NCBI RefSeq assembly: GCF_026790145.1
Contig: NZ_JALAMS010000043.1
Coordinates: 1 to 49,534 of the forward strand
DNA length: 49,534 nucleotides
Origin: Bacillus_I endophytica_A
GTDB taxonomy: Bacteria; Bacillota; Bacilli; Bacillales; Bacillaceae_H
Direction of reading: 5' to 3'
Shown: positions 31,589 to 39,403 of the stretch, one piece after another
Position numbering within the stretch: the first letter of the stretch is position 1
Layout of the letters: every line of letters starts with the position of its first letter
Notes under the pieces: model-generated
The model's input: only the letters and a program-made list of their open reading frames with translations
Told to the model about the DNA's origin: nothing
Databases searched by the model: none
Position numbers and translations under genes: made by a program

Positions 31589-33058
31589 TTAAGTGCTTGC
31601 ACCAGAACCTATCTTCTTGTTCTCATCTAACGGTTTGTTCCATTTTTCTTCTACTGAAGGTTGAACTTTTTTTATGAAAAACGCTAAAATCACTCCAATA
31701 AGGGAAAGAACTGTAATAACGATGAAGGCAACATTTATACCATGAATCAAAGGATTTAGGATCTTAGCCTGTTGTGAAGCATGTTGTGCCGTTGTTGTCA
31801 TTACCGTCACGATAAGAGCTGTTCCAATAGATGCAGCAATCTGACGCATTGTATTACTCATCGCTGCACCATGTGCAAGCAAGCGTTTCGGAAGTTGATT
31901 TAAACCTGCTGTTGTAGCTGGCATCATCACCATAGATAAGCCAAACATTCGAACTGCATACATAATTGTTATGTATGCAAACGATGTAGTGGGGTTGAGA
32001 TTTGAAAAGGCCAAGGTTGAGAACGTAATAATAACTAATCCTGTAATGACTAACCACCTCGCCCCGATTTTATCAAAAATACGGCCAGTAATAGGGGACA
32101 TAAAGCCCATGACAAGAGCCCCCGGTAATAAGGCTAATCCAGCTTCCATTGCAGTAAAATTACGCATATTTTGCATATAAAGCGGGATTAATGTTTCCAC
32201 GCCGATCAATCCCATAAAACCAATCATCCCAAGAATAGTCGTCAGTGTAAAGATAAAAGATTTAAATACTCGGAATTCAAGCATAGGGTGGTTCATTCTC
32301 ATTTGGCGGAGAACAAATAGACAGAGACTGATTATTCCTACTCCTAAAGTGATAATAGTCAATACGTCTGTCCAACCGTTATTACCTGCACTGGTAAATC
32401 CATAAAGTAAGCCTCCAAAACCAAATGAGGATAATATAATAGAGAATATATCAATTTTTGGATAGGTCAATTCTGTAACATTTTTCATGGCGATAATGGC
32501 TATAATTACATCTAATAAGGCAATAGGTAAAATGATAAAAAATAAAATGCGCCAAGAATAGTTAGCAATTATCCATCCGGAAAGTGCTGGCCCAATGGCA
32601 GGGGCAAAAGATATCACTAGGCCAACCAATCCCATGGCTGTTCCTCGCTTATTAACAGGAAAAATTAATAAAAATACGGTTTGCATCAGTGGTAATAGAA
32701 TACCAGCGCCAATCGACTGAATGATCCTGCCCAGTAGTAAGATTTCAAAGGTTGGAGCAACCCCTCCAATCAGGGTCCCAACAATAAACGTACTCATAGC
32801 AGAAATAAAAAGTTGTCTTGTTGAAAAACGCTCAAGTAGAAAGGCACTAACTGGAATCATTACACCGCTGACGAGCATAAAGACCGTTGTTAGCCATTGT
32901 GCTGTATTCGCACTAATCTTCATTTCTTCCATAATCGGAGGAATGGCCGTTATCATAAGCGTCTGATTTAAAATGGCGATAAATGTGCCTGTCATAAGCA
33001 GGATAACAATTGATTTTTTATTATAATATTGAGATGTCATTCTTTTTCTTTTCTCCAT
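31589..33058 (-). CDS. DHA2-family multidrug efflux MFS transporter
   Basis: This transporter has about 489 residues and 14 predicted membrane helices. It starts with ILLMTGTFIAILNQTLMITA, the helix 1 motif of EmrB/QacA/LmrB-type drug:H+ antiporters. It has the helix 5 motif GLVISFAPAIGPALSGWI (antiporter motif C) and the A-like loop after helix 2. It is closest in pattern to Bacillus LmrB, which exports lincomycin and other compounds. Start choice is not certain: the ATG at 33058 has AGGGAAG just upstream, while one at 33040 has a weaker site. There is no regulator gene beside it. Confidence 0.88.
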   Translation of the reverse strand: MEKRKRMTSQYYNKKSIVILLMTGTFIAILNQTLMITAIPPIMEEMKISANTAQWLTTVFMLVSGVMIPVSAFLLERFSTRQLFISAMSTFIVGTLIGGVAPTFEILLLGRIIQSIGAGILLPLMQTVFLLIFPVNKRGTAMGLVGLVISFAPAIGPALSGWIIANYSWRILFFIILPIALLDVIIAIIAMKNVTELTYPKIDIFSIILSSFGFGGLLYGFTSAGNNGWTDVLTIITLGVGIISLCLFVLRQMRMNHPMLEFRVFKSFIFTLTTILGMIGFMGLIGVETLIPLYMQNMRNFTAMEAGLALLPGALVMGFMSPITGRIFDKIGARWLVITGLVIITFSTLAFSNLNPTTSFAYITIMYAVRMFGLSMVMMPATTAGLNQLPKRLLAHGAAMSNTMRQIAASIGTALIVTVMTTTAQHASQQAKILNPLIHGINVAFIVITVLSLIGVILAFFIKKVQPSVEEKWNKPLDENKKIGSGAST

Positions 33059-33296
33059 TTCTTCCCTAATAAAATTCAAGGAGCTTTAAATATTTTATAC
33101 TTTCTAACATTATCATGATACTACTATTTCTATCTATATAAATGAGCAAAATTTATTTGAAGCCTGGACCTTAATATATTAAATACAGTTTTGTTGTAAA
33201 AATTGTTACCTAGAAACGTAGAGAATCCGTTTCCTTTAAGTAGTTAGCTTATGAAAGTAATCCAAACAGTTGATGGATGAATCCTTTTGGATTTTG

Positions 33297-33298
33297 NN
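33297..33298. other. Assembly gap (two N)
   Basis: Two undetermined bases join two contigs. The right side starts inside a family A repeat, so the missing part may be longer than two bases and may include the left half of that repeat or an insertion sequence. Confidence 0.9.
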
Positions 33299-33350
33299 GT
33301 AACAACGAGTTTGCGCTTTATCTTTTTCCTTAAGTATCTTTTTTTATAGA
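33299..33350. repeat. Family A repeat, copy 9 (right half, at the gap)
   Basis: GTAACAACGAGTTTGCGCTT is followed by TATCTTTTTCCTTAAGTATC. It is nearly the same as the right half at 22667. The left arm is lost at the contig joint. Confidence 0.6.
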
Positions 33351-33625
33351 ATATTAGAAAGGTAAGGTTTTTAAAATAGAGCATAAAAAATCAAGTATTT
33401 TAAAATAATAAATAAAGGTAATTAATTAAAAATATTTGATTAAATTAATTAATTGCGTTACTATTAATAACGTAGTGACAATAAATTACTAACTACACTG
33501 ATGTTTTTATATTATAATGCTATATCTTTTTTACGTTCACGTCAATGTTATGGTGGAATAAGGATTTTAAGGTTGGATTAGTAAAATAGCTTACAAACCC
33601 TAAATTAAAACAGTTTGTCACAGAC
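33351..33625. other. A/T-rich intergenic DNA
   Basis: No gene is visible. TAATTAATT and AATTAATTA arms at 33418-33455 form a very A/T-rich imperfect palindrome around ATATTTGATT. There is no other structure before the promoter at 33626. Confidence 0.4.
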
Positions 33626-33654
33626 TTGACACATTTCATTTTCAGGAGTATAGT
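33626..33654 (+). promoter_or_regulatory. Consensus sigma-A promoter of the quinate/shikimate operon
   Basis: TTGACA and TATAGT are exactly 17 bases apart. The start point should be near 33661, just before the two operator-bearing direct repeats. The resulting leader is almost 600 bases long. Confidence 0.7.
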
Positions 33655-33675
33655 GGGTTTGTTGTTTTTTATATC

Positions 33676-33843
33676 TAGTATATCGTTGTACTAAATTTAT
33701 CTCTTTGTGGAATGCCAAACTTATAACACTTAATTATTGGTAAAGGTATACAGTTCTACTTACCTTATATCATGCTGATATACTCAGTCCCCTAAATGGT
33801 CACTGTAAGGATGAAATACTATTTTTAGTAGAACGATATACTA
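33676..33843 (+). repeat. 168-bp operator-bearing unit 1
   Basis: It is bounded by 20-base inverted repeats (TAGTATATCGTTGTACTAAA at the left; TTTAGTAGAACGATATACTA at the right). A middle site GTATACAGTTCTAC (33746-33759) lies between GGTAA and TTACC. The 14-base core GTATATCGTTCTAC is thus present three times: forward, forward, reverse. A second unit follows at a 180-base offset. Confidence 0.85.
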
Positions 33844-33855
33844 AGTTTTTATATC

Positions 33856-34023
33856 TAGTATATCGTTCTACTAAATTTATCTCTTTATGGAATGCTAAAC
33901 TTTCAATACTTAAGTGTTGGTAAAGGTATATCGTTCTACTTACCTTATATCATACCGATATATTCAGTGTCATAAATGAGCATTAACAAGAATGAAATAA
34001 CATTTTTAGTAGAACGATATACC
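33856..34023 (+). repeat. 168-bp operator-bearing unit 2
   Basis: This direct copy of the preceding unit has the same three core sites at 33858-33871, 33926-33939 (forward) and 34009-34022 (reverse). The cores match each other better than the DNA between them does, which suggests they are kept by selection. Core pattern: GTAnAnCGnTnTAC, a pseudo-palindrome with a central CG. Confidence 0.85.
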
Positions 34024-34107
34024 AATAGTTTAAATGTAAGTTGTATCATCCACCTTGTAGTGTGAATACATTTTTAAAGCTTGTTAATTATAAGAGGAAG
34101 GCATTGA

Positions 34108-34121
34108 AGAAAGCGCTTTAG
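34108..34121 (+). promoter_or_regulatory. CcpA cre-like site in the quinate operon leader
   Basis: AGAAAGCGCTTTAG keeps the AAAGCGCTTT centre of cre but lacks the outer TG and CA. It may give glucose repression of the operon. Confidence 0.4.
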
Positions 34122-34206
34122 TTATTGGTATCACTAGCTTTGAAAGAGGTGAGGATATAAAAAGAAGTTGATACCAAAGTGACTTAGGATGTGTAAAAAA
34201 CAAGAG

Positions 34207-34235
34207 TTAAAACCTTTGCTAAATAAAGGGTTTTT
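34207..34235 (+). terminator. Hairpin with T-run just before the operon's first gene
   Basis: AAAACCTTTG pairs with TAAAGGGTTTT and runs into TTTTTATAT, ending 6 bases before the ribosome binding site of the 34253 gene. By form it is an intrinsic terminator inside the leader, so it may act as an attenuator. Confidence 0.55.
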
Positions 34236-34252
34236 ATATAGGAGTGAAAAAA

Positions 34253-35434
34253 ATGAAAAACCCTTATATCAAATCATCTTTAGGAATGTATATAAACTAC
34301 TTCATGCTCGGCATGATTAACATTATTATCGCCTCACATATGGAAAATTTATCGGAACGCTACGGTGTAACGGTTGCCCAAATTAGTTTACTTGTAACAG
34401 CTATAGGAATTGGTAAATTACTTGCTCTATTTTTTGTTGGTCATCTTGCAGATGATTGGGGGCGCAAACCAGTGATTATTGCAGCCAGTTTTCTTTATTT
34501 AGTATTCCTGATAGGAATACCTACGACAACAAGTTATGTACTTGCTTTTGTCTTTTCCATTTCAGCTGGTATTGCTAACTCATTACTTGACTCTGGAACA
34601 TATCAGGCGTTAACAGAAGCATTTCCAAAAACAGCGAGTTCTGCTTCTGTATTAGTAAAAGCATCTGTAGCAATTGGGGCAACGTTAATGCCATTTATAA
34701 TGGCATTTTTAGTTGCAAACCATATTTTTTGGGGATGGGCATTCTTTGGAATGGGCTTATTATATCTATTAAATGGTATTTATTTAATTTTCATGCCGTT
34801 CCCAAACCATAGATTGGTGTCAACGAAAGGAGGAGATGCGATTCAAACAGACTTTAAAGAACAGCCCAAGTTGCTTGGTAAAGGATTAGCCGTCATCCTA
34901 ATAGGCTTCACTTCAACAGCATTAATTGTTGTGTGGGAAACATGGTTGCCGCAATTAGGGATCCAACTTATAGGACTTGAATCCAATCAAGCGGTACAAT
35001 TACTATCTTATTTCAGTATTGGTGCTCTTGTATCCGTACTGTTACTAGCAATTATATTGGATAAGTTTATCTCACCAATTATGGTCGCAATCATTTATCC
35101 AATGGGTGCTCTTGTATCCATGCTGATACTGTTTATGGTGAAATCATCTGGCATTGTGTTAGTGAGTACATTCTTGATCGGATTATTCACATCCGGTATT
35201 TTACAACTAGCTCTAAGCATTATGATGAAACTTTTCCTTGCAAATAAAGCAATAACATCTTCGTATGTAAATATCGCTTCGAGCTTAGCTTTCATCCTTG
35301 TACCTCTTATTATAAGTGGTTTAGTAAGTTCAAGGGGAATTTCAGTGACATTAATATTCGGCATAGTTATCGCGATTATTAGCGTCGGACTTGCAGTATT
35401 TGTATTGGGTAGAATCAAAAAGATTTTTGCCTAG
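34253..35434 (+). CDS. MFS transporter, probable quinate/shikimate permease 1
   Basis: This 393-residue transporter has 12 predicted helices. It opens with SSLGMYINYFMLGMINIIIA and has the MFS loop GHLADDWGRKP after helix 2 and a central loop at residues 190-220. It is a clear paralogue of the 36941 product, with most of the first half identical or conservative. Its place before a shikimate/quinate dehydrogenase and a type II dehydroquinase suggests uptake of quinate or shikimate; this is inferred from context. I chose the ATG at 34253, 8 bases after GGAG, over a GTG at 34244. Confidence 0.85.
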   Translation: MKNPYIKSSLGMYINYFMLGMINIIIASHMENLSERYGVTVAQISLLVTAIGIGKLLALFFVGHLADDWGRKPVIIAASFLYLVFLIGIPTTTSYVLAFVFSISAGIANSLLDSGTYQALTEAFPKTASSASVLVKASVAIGATLMPFIMAFLVANHIFWGWAFFGMGLLYLLNGIYLIFMPFPNHRLVSTKGGDAIQTDFKEQPKLLGKGLAVILIGFTSTALIVVWETWLPQLGIQLIGLESNQAVQLLSYFSIGALVSVLLLAIILDKFISPIMVAIIYPMGALVSMLILFMVKSSGIVLVSTFLIGLFTSGILQLALSIMMKLFLANKAITSSYVNIASSLAFILVPLIISGLVSSRGISVTLIFGIVIAIISVGLAVFVLGRIKKIFA

Positions 35435-35487
35435 TTTACTTAATTTTTAAAAGCAAGTTTATAAAATATTTAAAGGAGATTTTCAAC

Positions 35488-36387
35488 ATGACAACAAAAG
35501 TACACGAAAAAAACATTGATGGAAAAACAAAATTAGTAGGGTTACTAGCAACACCAATCGGTCATAGTCTTTCACCACGCATGCACAATCTTGGTTATAC
35601 ATTAACTGGTTTAAACTATGCATATCTTGCATTTGAAGTAGGTAATGATGAATTAGAAGCAACAGTGAACGGTTTTAAATCTGCAGGTGTAGCGGGATTT
35701 AACGTATCAATGCCAAATAAAATGAAAGTATTAGATTATCTTGATGAGCTAGATGATTCAGCTAAATATGCGAGTGCAAGTAATACGGTAGTTAATCGTG
35801 ACGGTAAATTAATTGGTTATAATACAGATGGTCTTGGCTATGTGAAAAACTTAATCGAGCACGGTGTAAAACTGGAAGGTCAAAAAGTAACACTTGTTGG
35901 TTCAGGTGGCGCTGCAACACCAATTGCTATTCAATTAGCACAATCGGGTATCCGTGAAATCAGTATTTTCGCTCGTAATGATGCGTTCTTCGTTCAAGCG
36001 GAAGAAAACGTAAATTATATTAACAATGAAATGAAAGAATTCGGTGTGAAAGCTACGGTCTTTCCATTAGAAGATAAAGAAGCATTTCGCCGTGAAATTG
36101 CAGAAAGTTCCATCTTGGCAAATGGTACAAGCCTTGGAATGAAACCATTAGATCATTTAAGTATTATAGATGACACTTTAGATGTACTACGCAAAGACTT
36201 AGTCGTAACAGATGTAGTCTATAATCCCCAAAAATCAAAACTTCTATCCCAAGCAGAAGAAGCTGGTGCGAAAGCAATTAACGGTTTAGGGATGATGTTA
36301 TGGCAAGGTGCTTTAGCATTTAAATTGTTTACAGGTGTTGATATGCCGATCGGACAAGTAAAAGAAATCTTATTTGGAAACGACTAA
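35488..36387 (+). CDS. Shikimate/quinate dehydrogenase (AroE family, catabolic type)
   Basis: This NAD(P)-dependent enzyme interconverts shikimate and 3-dehydroshikimate, or quinate and 3-dehydroquinate. The 299-residue protein has the substrate motif GHSLSPRMHN (Ser27, Ser29), the catalytic Lys78 in NVSMPNK, SASNTVV, and the catalytic Asp114 in GYNTDG. The nucleotide loop is GSGGAATP at 138-145, and the NGLGMMLWQGA end is also typical. MPNK in place of the biosynthetic TxPxK is seen in catabolic YdiB/Listeria-type enzymes. The location beside an aroQ-type gene and two permeases supports use of plant-derived quinate or shikimate. It has an AAAGGAG ribosome binding site. Confidence 0.9.
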   Translation: MTTKVHEKNIDGKTKLVGLLATPIGHSLSPRMHNLGYTLTGLNYAYLAFEVGNDELEATVNGFKSAGVAGFNVSMPNKMKVLDYLDELDDSAKYASASNTVVNRDGKLIGYNTDGLGYVKNLIEHGVKLEGQKVTLVGSGGAATPIAIQLAQSGIREISIFARNDAFFVQAEENVNYINNEMKEFGVKATVFPLEDKEAFRREIAESSILANGTSLGMKPLDHLSIIDDTLDVLRKDLVVTDVVYNPQKSKLLSQAEEAGAKAINGLGMMLWQGALAFKLFTGVDMPIGQVKEILFGND

Positions 36388-36446
36388 AAATAAAAAACTA
36401 CTCTAACAATGTGGGGAATTTTGGAAAAACAAAAGGAGAGATATCC

Positions 36447-36890
36447 ATGACTAAAATTTTAATGTTACACGGTGTAAACCATAATATGTTTGGTAAACGT
36501 GATCCTAAACAATACGGCACAATTACATTAGATGAAATTAATGACAATATTGCACAGTTAGCAGAAGAGTTAAAGATTGAAGTAGAAACATTCCAAACAA
36601 ATCATGAAGGTGAAATGGTTGAAAAAATTCATGAAGCTTTTTTAACAGGTGTAGACGGAGTCGTGCTAAATGCAGGTGCTTGGACACACTACAGCTATGC
36701 AATTCGTGATGCTTTAGCCATTTTAACAGTACCAGTAATAGAAATTCATATGTCAAACATCCATTCACGTGAGGCATTCCGTCATCAATCCGTTTTTGCA
36801 GAAATTGCAACAGGCCAAATTTCAGGATTTGGTGAAGAAAGTTATTTACTAGGTATTCGTGCAGCAGTAGCAGCTAGTTCTAATAAATAA
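36447..36890 (+). CDS. aroQ: Type II 3-dehydroquinate dehydratase
   Basis: This enzyme dehydrates 3-dehydroquinate to 3-dehydroshikimate. The 147-residue dodecamer-type protein keeps the functional residues at the usual places: Arg18, catalytic Tyr23 (QYGT), Asn75 and His81 in NAGAWTHYSYAIRDAL, His101 in EIHMSNIHSRE, and Arg112. The N-terminal loop reads LHGVNHNMFGKR rather than the common LHGPNLNLLGxR, so the lid differs from biosynthetic enzymes. The ATG at 36447 follows AAAGGAG. It is the third gene of the quinate/shikimate operon. Confidence 0.92.
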   Translation: MTKILMLHGVNHNMFGKRDPKQYGTITLDEINDNIAQLAEELKIEVETFQTNHEGEMVEKIHEAFLTGVDGVVLNAGAWTHYSYAIRDALAILTVPVIEIHMSNIHSREAFRHQSVFAEIATGQISGFGEESYLLGIRAAVAASSNK

Positions 36891-36940
36891 ATATATGATA
36901 CGGAAATCATGATAAAAGTATGAGAGGAGAGTTGAAGAAA

Positions 36941-38140
36941 ATGAAAAACCCTTATTTGAAAACATCAATAGGGCTTTACCTAAATTATTTTATGCTGGGC
37001 ATGATTAATATCATCATCGCTTCAAATATGGGTAATTTATCAAGACTATACGATGTCTCTGTTTCCCAAGTTAGTTTGCTTGTATCTGCAATTGGGATAG
37101 GGAAGCTTGTGGCGCTCTTTTTCGCCGGAAGACTTTCAGACAAACTCGGACGTAAGCCAATCATTATTGCAGGAGGTTTTCTATACTTACTCTTCTTAAT
37201 TGGCATGCCGATAACAACTAACTATTATTTAGCATTTGTTTTTGCCATTACAGCAGGAATAGCGAATTCCTTTCTTGATTCTGGCACATACCCAGCGCTC
37301 ATTGAAGCATTTCCGAAAAATGCAAGCTCGGCATCGGTATTTGTAAAAGCGTTTGTATCAGTTAGCGCGACTATCTTGCCATTTCTGATTTCTTTCCTTT
37401 CGGCAAACGGGATCTTCTGGGGATGGTCATTCTTTATCCTTAGTATTCTTTATGCAGTAAGTGCTATTTATCTTATATTTATGCCATTTCCTAAAGTGGA
37501 TAATGCCGGAGATGATAAATCAGAAGAAAAAGCAGAACTTGCCTCTGAAAAGCAAGTAATGAGGGGAAAACCATCCATGTGGCGGGAAGGTTTAGTTATT
37601 ATCGTCATTGGTTTTACCTCAACTGCATTATTTGTTGTTTGGCAAACATGGCTGCCAGAACTAGGAGAAGGTTTTATTGGATTAAGCGAAAACACAGCTG
37701 TACAGCTGCTCAGCTACTTCAGCATAGGTGCGCTTGTCTCTGTCCTTTTGCTGACTGTTCTTTTGGACAAGTATATCAAACCGATTACGGTATTAATTGT
37801 GTACCCAATCATTGCCTTTGCAGCAATGTTGGCTCTTTTCTTTGTTAAATCACATCCTGTTGTGATAGTTTGCACATTTTTGCTCGGTCTATTTACAGCA
37901 GGACTATTTCAGTTGGCCTTAACAGTTATAACGGACTTTTTCAGAAAAAACAAAGGAACGACAACGTCTTACGTCAACATCGCAGCAAGTGGAGCATTTA
38001 TCCTTGTTCCCATTATAACGGGTTCTCTTGTAGACTCTATTGGCATCAGCATGACGCTTGTTTTTGATATGGTGATTGCTGTGCTAAGCGTTGTGTTAGC
38101 CCTATATATTTCTTATCGCAGAAAAAAGATTTTTTCTTAA
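36941..38140 (+). CDS. MFS transporter, probable quinate/shikimate permease 2
   Basis: This 399-residue, 12-helix transporter is paralogous to the first gene of the operon (shared NYFMLGMINIIIAS, LLVxAIGIGKL, LDSGTY, SSASV and IYLIFMPFP phrases). The central loop is longer and rich in Lys, Glu and Asp. The pair could differ in substrate (quinate against shikimate) or affinity. The ATG at 36941 is preceded by AGGAGA about 11 bases away; a TTG at 36932 is another possible start. A strong terminator lies about 170 bases after its stop. Confidence 0.85.
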   Translation: MKNPYLKTSIGLYLNYFMLGMINIIIASNMGNLSRLYDVSVSQVSLLVSAIGIGKLVALFFAGRLSDKLGRKPIIIAGGFLYLLFLIGMPITTNYYLAFVFAITAGIANSFLDSGTYPALIEAFPKNASSASVFVKAFVSVSATILPFLISFLSANGIFWGWSFFILSILYAVSAIYLIFMPFPKVDNAGDDKSEEKAELASEKQVMRGKPSMWREGLVIIVIGFTSTALFVVWQTWLPELGEGFIGLSENTAVQLLSYFSIGALVSVLLLTVLLDKYIKPITVLIVYPIIAFAAMLALFFVKSHPVVIVCTFLLGLFTAGLFQLALTVITDFFRKNKGTTTSYVNIAASGAFILVPIITGSLVDSIGISMTLVFDMVIAVLSVVLALYISYRRKKIFS

Positions 38141-38305
38141 GAGATCAGAACAATTTATTTTAAGAAGATGCATGACTTTATTGGAAAACTTGGAGAAAAA
38201 CCTATGGGAATAGATGTTCATTGAACTAACGCTCCATTTATTCAATAAGGTTTATATCAAGTACTACAATATAAGAGATTCAACCACTGAAAGTTTATAG
38301 AGTTA

Positions 38306-38357
38306 CGAAAAAAGCCCAATTTCTCAATTTTAATGGTGAGAAATTGGGCTTTTTAGT
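38306..38357. terminator. Bidirectional terminator between the quinate operon and the lacI-type gene
   Basis: An 18-bp perfect stem (AAAAAGCCCAATTTCTCA and complement, 11-base loop) has A and T tracts on the two sides. It serves both convergent transcripts. Confidence 0.9.
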
Positions 38358-38383
38358 TTTTTCTAAGAGGCTTCTCTTTAGCT

Positions 38384-39403
38384 TTATTTTTTTGAAGTTT
38401 CTCGAATGATAAGTTCAGGCTTTAGTATAAGACGCTGAAGTTCGCTACTTTCATTATTCATCCTATTGTACAAAAGGTTTGCAGCCTTAATCCCAATAGA
38501 TCTTGGAAATGAAGAAACAGTTGTTAATGGAGGATGATAAAGTTCTGATTCAGGGATATTATCGAATCCGACGACGTCAATATCTTGTCCAGGTATGACA
38601 CCATTCATTGCTAATCCTTTTATGACACCAAATGCAACTAAGTCATTAAAGCAAAAAACAGCTGTAGGTGGATGGTCATTCTCTAGAACTTTTAATATCG
38701 CCTCTAACCCGCCTTTCCGATTAGGCTCAATATCTATTATAAGGGATTCATCAACTTTCAAGCCTGCTATATCATGGGCTATATGAAACCCTCTTATTCT
38801 CTCCGTCCAAGTAGAAGATTGCTTGATTCCTCCTAAAAAGGCAATTCTTTTATGCCCCTTTTCTATCAGATGATTAACTGCCATAAGTGCTCCTGTTGTA
38901 TAATCGATTCCTACATAATCAGAGTTGACATTAGCAAGTTCTCTGTTAGCAAGGACCTTTGGTATTTCAATTTTATTCAATTGACTAACCGTTTTTTCTG
39001 AACTTTTAGAGACTGGGTTAAGAATCAAGCCGTCTACTCTATGTTCTATCATGGTTGAAAGTAAATGGTCTTGCTTTGAAACGGAATCAAAGGTAGTCCC
39101 TAACAAAACTGTATATCCGAGCGCTTCTAATGTAGATTGTACACCTATTAAAAATTCCGAAATAAAACTATTAGAAATATCCGTTACAATCACTCCGACA
39201 ATATCAGAACTCCTGGATCTCATATTCGCAGCAACTCTATCATAAACGTAACCCAATTCATTTATAGAATTTAAAACCTTTTTTCGTGTTGCTTCCGAAA
39301 TACGAGGATTATTGCGAACAACTAGGGAAGCAGTTGAAGTAGAAACACCAGCATGTAATGCTACTTCTTGTAACGTGACTCGTTGTTTTTTTGATTGCTT
39401 CAT
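38384..39403 (-). CDS. LacI/GalR-family transcriptional regulator
   Basis: This 339-residue regulator has the LacI helix-turn-helix at residues 9-30 (VTLQEVALHAGVSTSTASLV), a hinge helix near 58-65 (RVAANMRSRSS, with Met in place of the usual Leu), and a periplasmic-binding-protein-like effector domain with the usual GFDNIPESELYHPPLTTV end. It lies convergent to the quinate/shikimate operon. LacI proteins bind pseudo-palindromes with a central CG, which is the form of the six GTAnAnCGnTnTAC sites at that operon's promoter. I infer that this protein binds them and that quinate, shikimate or a derived compound is its effector. None of these sites is seen near its own start. Confidence 0.88.
   Translation of the reverse strand: MKQSKKQRVTLQEVALHAGVSTSTASLVVRNNPRISEATRKKVLNSINELGYVYDRVAANMRSRSSDIVGVIVTDISNSFISEFLIGVQSTLEALGYTVLLGTTFDSVSKQDHLLSTMIEHRVDGLILNPVSKSSEKTVSQLNKIEIPKVLANRELANVNSDYVGIDYTTGALMAVNHLIEKGHKRIAFLGGIKQSSTWTERIRGFHIAHDIAGLKVDESLIIDIEPNRKGGLEAILKVLENDHPPTAVFCFNDLVAFGVIKGLAMNGVIPGQDIDVVGFDNIPESELYHPPLTTVSSFPRSIGIKAANLLYNRMNNESSELQRLILKPELIIRETSKK

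Noticed and set aside
33411..33460. Replication origin or DnaA box cluster in the A/T-rich palindrome
   Set aside because: No TTATNCACA boxes and no replication genes nearby.
34101..34170. Short frame IEESALVIGITSFERGEDIK in the quinate leader as a leader peptide
   Set aside because: No start codon with a usable ribosome binding site; it begins right after a stop. It could be a relic but not a supported gene.
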